DNA of 64,000 nucleotides. Source: Glandiceps talaboti (Eukaryota; Hemichordata; Enteropneusta; Spengelidae). The stretch lies in assembly GCF_964340395.1 (NCBI RefSeq), contig NC_135551.1, forward strand, positions 18,428,503 through 18,492,502. The letters are read 5' to 3'. Position numbers and translations under genes: made by a program. Positions 13,301 through 22,770 of the stretch are shown here, piece by piece. The notes below the pieces were generated by a model. The model had not been told where the DNA came from. It saw nothing but the letters and a program-made list of their open reading frames with translations, and did no database searches. Each line of letters starts with the position of its first letter. Position 1 is the first letter of the stretch.

Positions 13301-16300
13301 TCCCTTATATTCATAATTCTGATGTAACTTCTATTGAATCGGCTCCATCGGCCTCACAAACGACATGTGTCCGGGCACCTTCTACTGATAAGATAACGCA
13401 GGAATCCAATAGTAATAAAAGTGATGTAGTTATTGCGCAAAATGTTGACAATGACCCTGTAGTGGACATTCCTGCCTTATTTACTATTAGTAATGACAAT
13501 GGCCCTGACGATATGCCTTGTTTGACTTTAGATGACGGTGACGATCTAGTAGGTGTTAATGACTTGTATGATGACAGAAGGAAAGGTGTAATAGCTGATA
13601 GGCAAAGAAACGATAATCATCTAAGACCACTGATTTGACTTTCTTGAATCGGGTGACTTACCGACTGATGATAAACATGCTAAGCGCAAAAAAATCCCGG
13701 GTCCTTATTCAGGGGGATACTTTGCGTTGGTTTATTTCATGTGACAAAGGGATTCAACAGGTGGCTAAATGTAAGTTTTGCATATTGCATATTCCTTGTG
13801 GGTGTGTTTTAATGTCCACTTATTATTATTTTGAGTCGCTAGGCCAGCCTAATAAGACAATTACTTATGAACATATTTTAAATGTTCCAGTTTTATCTAC
13901 GTTGTATAGCAAGGAATTTGACACGTCACTATTTGACTATACTTTCAATGACACTCTAACTATGCAACTACCTCAAGTTAAGTTGTTCACAGAAAGTTGG
14001 AATAAGTCTTTGTTCAGGGATAATAGATTAAAATTGGAATTGAATAGGGTTTCACAGGTATTGAGAAACCATTCCGATATATACTTAACTCCCATGGATG
14101 AATTTAGTAATTATGTGGATAGTACCTTAGTTAAGGGTGATTCTTGGTTTGATTGGTTCGATATTCCAGGATATGTAGGTGTCATCTTCAACGTTATAAC
14201 CATTTCAGCTGTGATATACTTATTTTTTAGGGTTAGACAGCTTTCTATAACTCTTGCGATTTTGAGTGCCAGTCCTATACGTGCACAAAATATACCGTGG
14301 GATTCAGTTGGCTCCGTGTTGACGACAGAAGCCGGCACTGTTGTTAGCGGCGGAACCAGCGAAATCCTACTTAATGCTATTGCGGTAGTTGGACTGGGAC
14401 TGATTGTCGTATTGTGTTATAAGTGTAGCTTTAAATGTTTTAGATTTTGGAAGAAATGTTTTTGTCCAGTTAAAGTACCTATAGACGCAAAACTTTTATT
14501 TTTGAATAATTCTAAAGGGTGTCAAACTGACTTTGGTACACAGGCTGATAGCGATTGTTTAGATATGCGCGAAATTATTATAGAGCCGCTCAGCGAAGAT
14601 AGTTTGCTTGCTGTGAATGCAAATAGCAGCGTAGTGGTAGCCGATGTTCATTCAGACATCCCTGACACTCCTCTTATTCGCCCTGCTAGTATTGCTGCCA
14701 CCCCTGTAAGAGATAAGGCCTCCCCTGTAAAAGATACTCCCTCATGGTCATTATTTTAGGTCTTGCTTCGCTGACATTGAATTTTGGATTTCTTTTTGAA
14801 TATTGACTACGATTTTTGACTACGGACTTGACTTGCATTCTAATTGCAGGAATGCGATATCTTACTGTACTTTTGTAGAACAATCCGTTGCATATATGAT
14901 TTACAATCATTTTTAATTTGATTGTGTATTTACTTTTATTTTACGGGTATTGAAGACATGGTTTTGAAACGAACATTTGAACTTTTATCATGTTTCACGA
15001 ATTATGCTGTCGTCTGTTAGATTTTTATGTTCGTGACATTTTGTTTTCTTGAGATTTTTTTCATATATATTAACAGGACTGATCACTACTGTCAATTACT
15101 GTATTCCATAATCAATATTTATATTTGACTACTTCAAGTGCTATGTTTACTTTCATGTTTATTCAAGATATATATCAACATTACTATGCTATTTTAATCA
15201 CTTATTTGATTTCATAATTGGCTTACATTGTAATTTATTCTATGTATACATGTATTTATCTCATATATATTTATATACTCTGTATTTAACATTCCTTGAG
15301 ACGATTTTACCTGATTACCGATTACATATTGTATCTATGCGACGGTGTTACTTAGTTGTTATAAAAAGAAAAACACAAAAACAAATTTACAAGAAAGTTT
15401 TGGCTATGCCACTCGTCATGTTTCTCCAGTTCTCAAGTCGCGGGTCGCTCCTTTAGGAAAACGGGGGGTGGTGTTACGATCCAAAATATCGTATTTCGGA
15501 ATTATGGGAATAAATTCTACTTTTCGGCATTGTAGGCCATAGGTCAGAAATAGACTGGCGATGACGAAGCTGGGCAAACATGATGTAACTGAAATTCACA
15601 TGATTGGTTAGAGAAAAGTACATAATAACTTTTATGATGCCATGATCTTATGGTGTGATTTTCTATATTTAGTCGTTGTGTAAATTCCATTGTATTCGAA
15701 GTATACTTAAGATGAGAATAAAACATCCAGAATCAGAGGAGAGGAGAGGAGCTCACGAGAGACAAGCTCTCGGTTAGGTGATTCTGGCAAGCCGAAATAT
15801 CTTCTCAGTCGTGACTAATTCCCGACTTGGACCTGAACGATCCCGTACGAGAGTATGAGAGTGTGAGTGCTAGAGTGTAACGTCTGAACTATCCATACTT
15901 ATACCGTTCAACTCTACGACACCCAACACTCTTATTTTCCATTGCGACCTAAATTTGTATACTGGGCTTTAGTACATTTACATTGACCCTACCACAGGAG
16001 CACGTGTGCTAGCCATACATTATTATAGCTAATGTCGGTCGCAGTACTATTATGTAGAAAGCTGTGTTGTCACATATACTGTGATAAGCTTTGCGTTCAA
16101 TCGTAGTATAAGGAGGAATTTCAAAACAACGCAAAGTAATCAAAACGAAGTACAACGTCTAAAAAGAAGTGGTTTTCAGTCTTTTGTGAAGAAGTTTGAC
16201 TTAACGTCGGTCGTCCAATCTTTCTATGTTGGAGCTGGACGGATCGACAATCAATTGCCAAGAAGAAAATGTCATGTGCTTTAAAAAAACAAACATACAT

Positions 16301-17513
16301 TGCCTGGACAAATGTTCAGACACTCGGCTTTCAGCCTTGGCAAACTACAAAACAGCTATCGGAATAACAAACGTCTTATAGTACATCTTCTTGTACAATA
16401 ATGTGCACAAAAATTAAAGTATAAAATTCTAGAATGGTATTTAATTAAAGGTGAATTTTTCCAAACAAATGATACAAGCGCGTACTAAAAGTCATGATTA
16501 CATTAAAAGTGAATTTAATTTTAACAGGTTATTGTTGTTACTTTGAGAGAATAAATAGTTTTTTTCTTCAAGTTATATGATTACCAAACAGCATCTGACA
16601 TGACTGAACATTGTATTTTAGGGCGCTTCTTCTACTATAAGGATACAGGAACTCCGAGAAAGCCAATTCTGAGGGAAGTCACTGAAAATCCATACATACC
16701 TTTAGAGAGATTCAATGTCGTGCCTGGACGATTCTACAGGTTTCGACTGATCAATGCTGGGATGATGTATTCTTTCCGTGTAGGAGTAGATAAACATGAC
16801 ATGCATGTATTGTCAGTCGATGGTAATGACGTCAAGCCGGTCATTGCTGAATCAATGATTATAAATTCCGGTGAAAGATTTGATTTTTACATTGAAACGA
16901 CACAAGACGTTGGTAACTATTGGATCAGAGCAAATACTCTGGAAGTATCAAATATTAAAGGCGTAAGTATATTTTGTTCCCATTGATAATAACGCATACT
17001 AAATACAGTGTGGATATCAAAGTAGATGTAAATTGAATGCCTTCTGTATGGGCAAAGCCTTCAGATTTTGCTCCTACATACATTAATTGTTGGAATACAC
17101 ACACCTGGGCTATAGTTATCATACATTGATATACCGCTTATTAATTGGCAATTAACTAATAGGTATATTGAAACACCAAATCGAGATCAATGTTCACAAG
17201 AATAAGTTGTCCCTTTCCTTTCCAGCAAGTTTCCTATCCAGGCCATGTGGAAGCTATCTTGCACTACGATGGAGCAGCACAAACTGAACCAACAACCAAG
17301 CCTAAAACATGCATCCAAACAAATAGATGCAGTGTTCTTAATTGCCCTTACAGGTAAAGTATTTCAATCATGCCATTTGTTTCACTCTGTTCCAGATTTC
17401 ATGAAAAACAAGCCTTTCAGAGAGTCGTATTTATAAGGAACCATGCAACGTTGCCTGTGACACTAGAACTCAGGATCCTACTATACTGGACAAAAAAAGA
17501 ACTATGTATGATG

Positions 17514-17604
<91 letters not shown>

Positions 17605-19076
17605 CTTTTCACCCACAAGCTCAAAATTGTTCAATGTTATGTCCAGTCCAATGTTACACCTAGCACCCAATTGACAAGTATACACTCCAAATATTCAAGT
17701 CACAGGATTAGCAGCGGATGTTTCCTCCATTTGCATTGATCACTGTAGTGAATTAGAGCCAACTGATGACATCATGCGGGCAAAAAACCATGTGGAATGT
17801 CAATCCACAAAATTAAGAGATTCCTCGCCAGTTCTTGAATATCTGAAGGCGGATGCGGCAAGTGAATTAGCATTTCCTCCCATACATGTACATGCTCTAT
17901 CAGTGACAAATCAGGGGAATTTGCTGGCCATGGAAGACATCACTGTCGTTTTTGTTGATACATTGCGGTACTATGCGACCTGTATGCGGACGAGATTTGC
18001 ATTGCTGGTAAATGATCATGATGAATGGGCCGTGACGTCAAAGGAACGGTACCACAACAGACGTTGACCATGACGGATCCACCACCAACAGTTCCTCTCC
18101 ATGATGCAGCATTATGCATAACGTTCGCCAATATGTCAGTACACATGCCCACGTCCATCCGAAGGAGAAACTTGACCCTTGCTTCGTCCGTACCCGTAAA
18201 TATTACGTTGTTCAACCACCGTATAGCCAGCCAGTGACACAGTGTCAAAATTGGTTTAATGGCAGTATGTCTGGGGTTCGCCCTTTGGCGCCGATTTCTT
18301 TAATGCTTCAACTTTATCCATCAATCCCGGTGCCAAGTCGTAACCCTTGAACGTCCTGAACGTTGACGACCAGTAACATTGTTATGCACGCAATCTACGG
18401 AAAATGCTTTAAAGTTTAATTAATGTTATATTCTTGACGATCGTATTACCGCAGTGTATGTGCCGACACATAACACGGTATATTGTTTTTCTATTTGTTG
18501 CATATGCAGTAAATATCCAACATCTAGGTATACCGACTGTGTACCTCTGTCAAGCCTAACAGCACCAACTACCCAACCTGCTCCACCGCCTATGCCAGTT
18601 AATGACAGCAGTAATGCAGAACATTTTATCAATTTCCACTTTACCGGAAGAGATAGTCTAAGGCTTTCTTCAGTCAATGGAAGAAGTTTCATCCCACCAT
18701 CAACACCACCAATGGTATGTTACATAGTTTTCAAATGTTTATGCAATCATCAAAATGTACATTGTGCAACTGGGGTATTTGCAACTAAAGAGTGTATAAC
18801 TCATCTACACGAGTGTATCTTTAGTATAATAACATTTCCATGGCAACATATTGTATTTTTAAACATGTGAGACTTTCCTTCAGATTCTTCCTGATATGGA
18901 ATATGAAGACTATATGGAGCTCTGTGATGAGGAGGAGTGTAAGGAGAAGCATTGTAGTTGTACTCACTTTCTTGAACTGACTCCAGGTGATACAGTACAA
19001 ATTGTTCTACACAACAGGGTTCAATATCAAGGTAAGTAGTGATATTGGTTATAGGTATATGTTAGGGGTAAATTAC

Positions 19077-19130
<54 letters not shown>

Positions 19131-19305
19131 CTTGGTGAGTATCAATCTGCTAAGACAGTGCTCTATACCGCAGTGGCAGAGCGTAATAGTTTTGGTAGTA
19201 CTGGAACTCTTTCTTGGTTTCACGCATAGTGCGAATTGTCTGATGATCACACTATGCGTGAAACTCCGAGTAACAACCAAGAAAGAGCTCCAGTACTACC
19301 AAAAC

Positions 19306-19395
<90 letters not shown>

Positions 19396-21090
19396 TTGCT
19401 TAAATTGTTATCATAGAATGACTTGTAATCTCCAAATATGTTTTTAATAGTTAGACAACTCAATAAAAGGCAGTTTATTTGATGATTATACAATACCTTT
19501 ATGTAGTATGAAATTCTTCAATTGTACATTATGTATAAACGCAAACTTGTCGCTTTCTCACACAAAGACTATGTCTTTTTTCTCTATTCTTCAAAAGTAT
19601 AAAACATACTGGAGTAAATTTAATTTTTATCTATCTAGGCGAAGGTATTCGTGGAACCGCCCATCCTGTCCATATCCATGGACATCATTTTTACGTCATG
19701 AAAATAGCCTTTGCTGTGTACGATACCAATGGAAGATATCTCGATGATAACCCAGATATTGATTGCGGAGAGGATCAAAGGTGTAATAATGCCAGATGGA
19801 GAGATCCCACCTGGGGAGGTGATGATATTCCAGGCTTGAATCTGGTCAACCCACCAATGAAAGACACCGTGATAGTCCCTGTTGGTGGATATGTAGTGGT
19901 GCGCTTTAAAGCTGACAATCCGGGTATGACATTTGATTTTTGGGTCCGCACGCGAAAAACAGCACCCTCTACGGCGATCATGATTTCAACCTGTATCTGT
20001 ACTACTTTTGGATAAAATCGACACTTATTATTATTTACAATATCTAATTATTGCTATTTTAACAATTTTTAGTGAATGATTCTCGAGTTACAACTAGAAC
20101 AATTTTAAAATTGGTAACATTCAAAATTGAGCTTTTGCTGGAGATGTAAACTTTGCCATTACACTACAGATGACACTGAACATCAATAAATAGATACAAT
20201 GTCCTTTTATAAATTGACCAATTTTTAGCAAAATCATCTTTTGGTAATTTGATGAAAGAAAATGTCCCAGTTGCAACTCGTGCACGTTTATAGACTATTG
20301 GTCGTTTGAGTATTGACCAATCTAGGTGCTAAGTGCTTACAGAGCTCTCCTAGTAGTTTCTGACTCAAATAAGCTAATTAAACAATTAATGTGTTTACCC
20401 ATTGTGTTTCTATTTAGGTTGGTGGTTTGTTCATTGTCATATCGAAATTCACCAAGTGGAAGGGATGGCCATGATGTTGAAAGAAGGCGAGGACAGCCAG
20501 ATGAGTAAACCACCGTCTTCATTCCAGAGCTGTGGACACTTTGACTGGTCCGAAGAAGAGTTTACAGAAATAATACAAAGACCAGGTAAAATAGTTTAAC
20601 TACATAGTTGGGGTATTTTGAAAATGATTACTGCTTACTAAACAAAACAAACAGCGCCATCTATCATAGAGTGAACAAGACTGACAGTTAACGTTTGCAG
20701 TCAAAACTCTCAGCTTATCAACATCTTGTTGAGATTAAAACGTTATCACTTACGATTACTGGAACATTTGGAAACATAGGGTAATGAAACGTACATACAC
20801 AGACACACACACAGACACTCACACACACACACCCGCACACATACACACAATACATTGAATTTCGCGTCTGTTATTCATTGCTACTAATGTAGACGGATAA
20901 GAGTATTATAAATAACATGCATTGTCTCGATGTTACTGGATATATAAGCTTTTGATTTTGTGATTGTAAATCTTAAGAATCATTAAAACCCATTCTTTTA
21001 TACTTTTCAGTGGCTGGTCAGGGAAAGAACCAAGTTGACTGGGGTGTTTTAGTAATGGTGGTTACCTGCTTCTATATGTTTCATTTTTGA
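4342..21090 (+). CDS. Multicopper oxidase B (laccase-like, three cupredoxin domains), complete 13-exon gene
   Basis: Exons: 4342-4609, 8021-8121, 8649-8794, 9461-9575, 10137-10240, 10910-11016, 16622-16962, 17226-17353, 18510-18714, 18884-19031, 19639-19923, 20418-20585, 21011-21090. All junctions are GT-AG and phases match at every one; the total is 2196 nt (731 aa). Residues 1-22 are a signal peptide. Copper motifs: HWHG at about 140-143, HWYHSHYG at 181-188, HPVHIHGHH at 563-571, and [12 protein letters not shown] at 655-666 (type 1 site with axial Met). Exon 7 is the middle cupredoxin domain; exon 9 has the NFxF...SVNGRxF...PP stretch typical of domain 3. Residues 717-731 are hydrophobic, so a GPI or membrane anchor is likely. 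The protein should oxidise substrates outside the cell and reduce O2 to water. Introns hold an LTR element (intron 6), a Tc1 relic (intron 8) and Penelope ends (intron 10). Exon 1 is the least certain part. Confidence 0.93.
4610..8020 (+). other. MCO-B intron 1, no gene seen
   Basis: 3.4 kb between the signal-peptide exon and exon 2. Apart from the foldback element at 6141-6647 I see no coding sequence; open frames here have no recognisable motifs. Confidence 0.7.
6141..6647. mobile_element. MITE-like element with inverted repeats of about 75 bp, family 2
   Basis: The left arm starts AACCAGGGGTTCAACTACTG and contains ATCTAAATACCCCTAATCAT. The right arm at about 6570-6645 is its near-perfect reverse complement (ATGATTAGGGGTATTTAGAT ... 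AGACCCCTGGTTT). The internal 350 bp is non-coding. It lies in MCO-B intron 1. Confidence 0.8.
9836..10018 (+). repeat. (AATA)n/(GAAT)n microsatellite in MCO-B intron 4
   Basis: Tetranucleotide array drifting from AATA to a long pure GAAT run (about 9915-10017). Confidence 0.95.
10380..10533 (+). repeat. (TATG)n/(TCTG)n microsatellite in MCO-B intron 5
   Basis: Alternating blocks of TATG and TCTG. Cys-Val-Met type open frames over it are artefacts. Confidence 0.95.
11221..11677 (+). repeat. 5' LTR
   Basis: 457 bp, TG...CA ends, with AATAAA at about 11259 and 11466. Flanked on the left by CTCT, which recurs after the 3' LTR. Confidence 0.95.
11679..11698 (+). other. Primer-binding site
   Basis: TGGTGGAGAATCCGGGCA begins one base after the 5' LTR. 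TGG complements the CCA of a tRNA 3' end. The first nine bases fit what I know of tRNA-Ala acceptor ends, but that tRNA identity is tentative. Confidence 0.6.
11778..12851 (+). CDS. gag: Gag polyprotein (retrotransposon gag domain, two CCHC knuckles)
   Basis: 357 aa starting at ATG, about 100 bases after the LTR. Residues of about 60-215 match the retrotransposon gag (capsid-like) family, with a W-x-x-x-L-P and F-x-x-R-F-Q pattern. The C-terminus carries two zinc knuckles spaced C-x2-C-x4-H-x4-C ([14 protein letters not shown] and [14 protein letters not shown]). The frame is fully open with no damage, in keeping with recent insertion. It would assemble particles and package element RNA in the cytoplasm. 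The ORF ends TAA three bases after a slippery heptamer that leads into the protease frame. Confidence 0.9.
   Translation: MAEADPNIQQEAPQPENNGAEVNQGQRQDARLAHQELQRIVNRMQNLTVGNDIIPPQFYGKEDEIPTRWLRKFDAYVVLKQFDNIQRLNIFSLLMPGEAERWYTSLPDDLANNWENMRAAFIGRFQNRAPQWRIDQELRTIKQMDKETIEKYASRLRDMCYRYNRNDNELFSLFLQGLIPSIRSTVVNRDPVNFQEAVAFARTAEVVERFDDDVKVLKTGRTSDTSTEVLQQAFDSLLKQNEVLHEKLSAAAVTPLPVPAAPVQIRQEPYANAGPRSRVGQSYNYSNVNRPPVVTPRYGGRQVNTAKQICKFCNKPGHSSPNCYANPDRGCYNCGEIGHVARFCDRNGARYAFPKNG
12839..12845 (+). promoter_or_regulatory. -1 ribosomal frameshift site, gag to pro
   Basis: The heptamer A AAA AAC sits exactly in phase with gag codons (cca aaa aac ggg taa). A -1 slip continues without a stop into the protease frame. 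It is the classic X XXY YYZ form known from retroviral gag-pro junctions. A downstream pseudoknot was not checked. Confidence 0.75.
12845..13327 (+). CDS. pro: Retropepsin (aspartic protease) in the -1 frame
   Basis: Reached from gag by -1 frameshifting; no ATG is needed. The catalytic motif is [13 protein letters not shown] at about 50 residues in, followed by the typical second element [16 protein letters not shown]. Such proteases cleave Gag and Gag-Pol during particle maturation. The frame stops at 13325-13327. An acidic linker continues in yet another frame (13267-13638), so either a one-base change broke the ORF end or a second shift occurs. Confidence 0.85.
   Translation, partial: RVNVARRKLYKQSDEKSRNGVSLNLNCVNLPESMIVNDNLINVRIFDRKVSALIDTGSDVSIISESLLNNIRKLRKCKLFKSSYKIVTLPDGRTLPILGCLRIPVFFTNRAITMQVYVLKELKQDLIIGHDFLRRNGAIIDFMKRKVTLRSSSLIFIILM
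13267..13638 (+). pseudogene. Acidic linker, presumed start of the deleted pol region
   Basis: An open frame one register below the protease encodes an Asp- and Ser-rich stretch with no enzyme motif, ending TGA at 13636-13638. In gypsy-like elements the reverse transcriptase would begin about here. Instead the sequence passes directly into the envelope-like ORF. I infer the pol deletion junction lies near 13620-13640. Confidence 0.5.
13635..14759 (+). CDS. Envelope-like membrane protein, C-terminal part
   Basis: Open for 374 codons; the first ATG is at 13668. There is no N-terminal signal peptide, so the amino-terminal half of an envelope protein is probably missing. Features in order: a cysteine cluster at about residues 35-57, a long polar region, a hydrophobic helix at about 177-198, a second hydrophobic stretch at about 205-220 and a third at about 243-265 followed by a Cys/Lys-rich turn, then a cytoplasm-like tail of about 100 residues. 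Multi-pass topology is unusual for a retroviral Env. The assignment rests on position after pol and on membrane segments, so it is moderate. As it stands the protein lacks entry machinery. Confidence 0.6.
   Translation: MTFLNRVTYRLMINMLSAKKSRVLIQGDTLRWFISCDKGIQQVAKCKFCILHIPCGCVLMSTYYYFESLGQPNKTITYEHILNVPVLSTLYSKEFDTSLFDYTFNDTLTMQLPQVKLFTESWNKSLFRDNRLKLELNRVSQVLRNHSDIYLTPMDEFSNYVDSTLVKGDSWFDWFDIPGYVGVIFNVITISAVIYLFFRVRQLSITLAILSASPIRAQNIPWDSVGSVLTTEAGTVVSGGTSEILLNAIAVVGLGLIVVLCYKCSFKCFRFWKKCFCPVKVPIDAKLLFLNNSKGCQTDFGTQADSDCLDMREIIIEPLSEDSLLAVNANSSVVVADVHSDIPDTPLIRPASIAATPVRDKASPVKDTPSWSLF
14760..15455 (+). other. Untranslated 3' region of the LTR element
   Basis: About 700 bases of T-rich sequence between the envelope-like stop and the purine tract. 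No coding or structural signal seen. Confidence 0.6.
15456..15471 (+). promoter_or_regulatory. Polypurine tract
   Basis: GGAAAACGGGGGGTGG lies immediately before the 3' LTR, the usual primer site for plus-strand DNA synthesis. Confidence 0.8.
15472..15928 (+). repeat. 3' LTR
   Basis: 457 bp, the same length as the 5' LTR, about one mismatch, followed by the CTCT target duplication. Confidence 0.95.
17516..17601 (+). repeat. (TA)n microsatellite in MCO-B intron 8
   Basis: About 43 TA units. Confidence 0.97.
17690..18320 (-). pseudogene. Tc1/mariner transposase relic in MCO-B intron 8
   Basis: Read on the minus strand with frameshifts. [11 protein letters not shown] matches the W-x-x-V-x-F-T-D-E region around the first catalytic Asp. 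GGGSVMV follows. [20 protein letters not shown] is the hallmark W-P-A-x-S-P-D-L-x-P-I-E-x-x-W block of Tc1 transposases. Later residues read like the IPxxxLPxL end region. At least two frameshifts and stops are present. Terminal inverted repeats were not located. It lies antisense in the host gene's intron. Confidence 0.85.
19081..19392. mobile_element. Penelope-element end, folded back between two (TA)n tracts, in MCO-B intron 10
   Basis: Positions 19185-19310 form an inverted repeat. The right arm (GTCTGATGATCACACTATGC ... CCAGTACTACCAAAACTAT) is nearly the same as the 3' terminus of the Penelope-like element at 24119-24190. The left arm is its reverse complement minus a short piece. (TA)n lies on both sides, as at the 22.6-24.2 kb element. 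Confidence 0.75.
19236..19276 (+). ncRNA. Hammerhead-ribozyme-like core, copy 1
   Basis: CTGATGA at 19240-19246 and GAAA at 19260-19263 match the two conserved hammerhead core boxes. Stem I pairs TTGT (19236-19239) with ACAA (19273-19276). Stem III is short (A-CU...AG-U around 19263-19271), with cleavage predicted after A19272. Stem II has one A-C mismatch, so this copy may be weak. Penelope elements are known to carry short type I hammerheads of this form. Confidence 0.6.
19935..20085 (+). repeat. Dispersed repeat, copy 2, in MCO-B intron 11
   Basis: Homologous to 1350-1520. It begins about 12 bases after the exon 11 donor at 19923/19924. Confidence 0.55.
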
Positions 21091-21183
21091 AACAAATTTG
21101 GTATTAGGTTCTGATTTATATTATCAGACGCCATATTGAAACATACAATGTACTCAGAATTTAGCAATTAGAAAGTAGAGTGT

Positions 21184-21359
21184 TGTATACGGTAGTTAAT
21201 GCATGACTTTTCCACTGACATTACAATCCCCTAACTAATTTAAATCTCTTGATCCTGGTTTTCAGTAGAGATGTATAAGGTAGTTAATGCATGACTTTTC
21301 CACTGACATTGCAATCCCCTGACTAATTTCAATCTCTTGATCCTAGTTTTCAGTGTGCT
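21184..21359 (+). repeat. 88-bp direct tandem duplication just after MCO-B
   Basis: Two adjacent units (21184-21271, 21272-21359) share TAGTTAATGCATGACTTTTC, then CACTGACATT and CTCTTGATCCT, with about five differences. It lies in the 3' flank of MCO-B. Confidence 0.85.
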
Positions 21360-22460
21360 CCGTTATCCGCAGGTTTAACTCTAGTAATAATACTCTGATA
21401 ATCAATGCTTCGGTTGGTTTACCAAGATAGACAAAAACTGAAACTGTTGCCGCAACATATTGATATAACAGTGATGAGCCATGCTGTTAATAATAGTCTC
21501 AATAGGGCGGTTCTCTGAAAACTACTTCTGTAAACAGGTAGTGTCCTGTTTTGGGACTTCCAATGTTCATACTATCTTGATCACTGTTACTTTGACTCCC
21601 ACAACCGAGGAAACGCTAACACCCGTTTTCCTAACCCACCACACCAAATAACAATAGCTTTGTGTGTGTCTAAACCGAAGCCTCGATTATCAGGGTAATA
21701 TATTAGGCAAGAACATTTAATTAGAAACATTCTTTTTACATTTGTCAAATTTGTATTGTATTACTCTAACACACTTATTTCGATTGATGTATAGAGGGCA
21801 CTAATGATCCATGACGACAGCTGAGATTAGTGCCCCCCCCCCCCCTCAACCGGGGACTGTATCAAGGTAATGTCGCACTGAATTGTTATTAGAAAGAGAG
21901 ATATGGGTTGATATAATAGGTTTTTATATACTAAAATCCAGATAATTAACGGAGTATCAAATCACTTTTTACAACTTGTTTGCTGTGAAATGTTTTATAA
22001 AAAGACAATGTTACATTTAGAATCAAAATGAACTTATCTTTGAAATATGAAATTACTGAAAATATTCATTCGAGATGAATCTATATGTTATGTATGCTAA
22101 CGAACTTGTGTGATTACTCACTTTTCTTCTTGAAATTTAGACTTTAAGGCTACCCAATTAGAATTCATAACTACTTATAAGTTTATTACTTGTTGATTGT
22201 CTTTGTATTCAATTATTAAACTAAGCCAGTCTTATTTTCTTTTATAACCTAATATCATAATTGCTTACGCTTCAATAAATCGGTTATCTCCCAAAATACA
22301 ACTCCGGTAAAGTATTTGTTTTCCATCGTGTACACATTATGCACTCATGATATATTGTGCAGTTGAATTAACAGAATAACATTTTTCATGATTATAAATA
22401 TACTATATCGCTCTATGGTCTCTGCGTTTAAATGGAGAAAAGCAGTCACAGGCAGGCATG
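21360..22460. other. Intergenic, no gene seen
   Basis: AT-rich 3' flank of MCO-B with a C homopolymer at about 21833-21845. No coding signal. Confidence 0.6.
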
Positions 22461-22463
22461 TGT

Positions 22464-22611
<148 letters not shown>

Positions 22612-22634
22612 GAAGCAACGACGGGGCCGAAATA

Positions 22635-22765
22635 ACCTTCAAAATATTCAACAGAAACAATGTCAAAGTCAGTTATAGCTGCATGCCAAACATGGCTACC
22701 ATAATCAAAGCGCATAACGCCACCATCTCCAACAGCGAAACTAAACCCATCCAAAAACCCTGTAA
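22635..22765 (+). repeat. Direct duplicate of Penelope linker segment
   Basis: About 131 bp repeated at 23364-23494 with about three differences. It ends at an abrupt junction near 22766 where the frame changes to the RT reading frame. Confidence 0.85.
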
Positions 22766-22770
22766 TATGC

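Larger units (their letters stand above)
11221..15928 (+). mobile_element. Young non-autonomous LTR retrotransposon (gag-pro-env-like, no RT/RNase H/integrase)
   Basis: Two 457-bp LTRs (11221-11677, 15472-15928) start TGTTACGATC and end ACCCAACA. They differ at about one base (A/G near 11313 versus 15564). The target duplication is CTCT (11217-11220, 15929-15932). A primer-binding site, a purine tract, gag, a -1 frameshift site, a retropepsin and a membrane-protein ORF are present. The 3.8-kb interior has no reverse transcriptase, RNase H or integrase in any frame. It lies in MCO-B intron 6 in the same orientation as the gene. The gag and protease look Ty3/gypsy-like. It looks like a deletion derivative that was moved by another element's enzymes very recently. 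Confidence 0.92.

Noticed and set aside
16081-16284. 67-codon frame between the LTR element and MCO-B exon 7
   Set aside because: Basic, low-information peptide in an intron with no homologue recognised.
17394-17510. Open stretch after an acceptor-like site, possible extra MCO-B exon
   Set aside because: The exon at 18510 joins exon 8 in phase and supplies the expected family sequence; this stretch adds nothing recognisable and runs into TA repeats.
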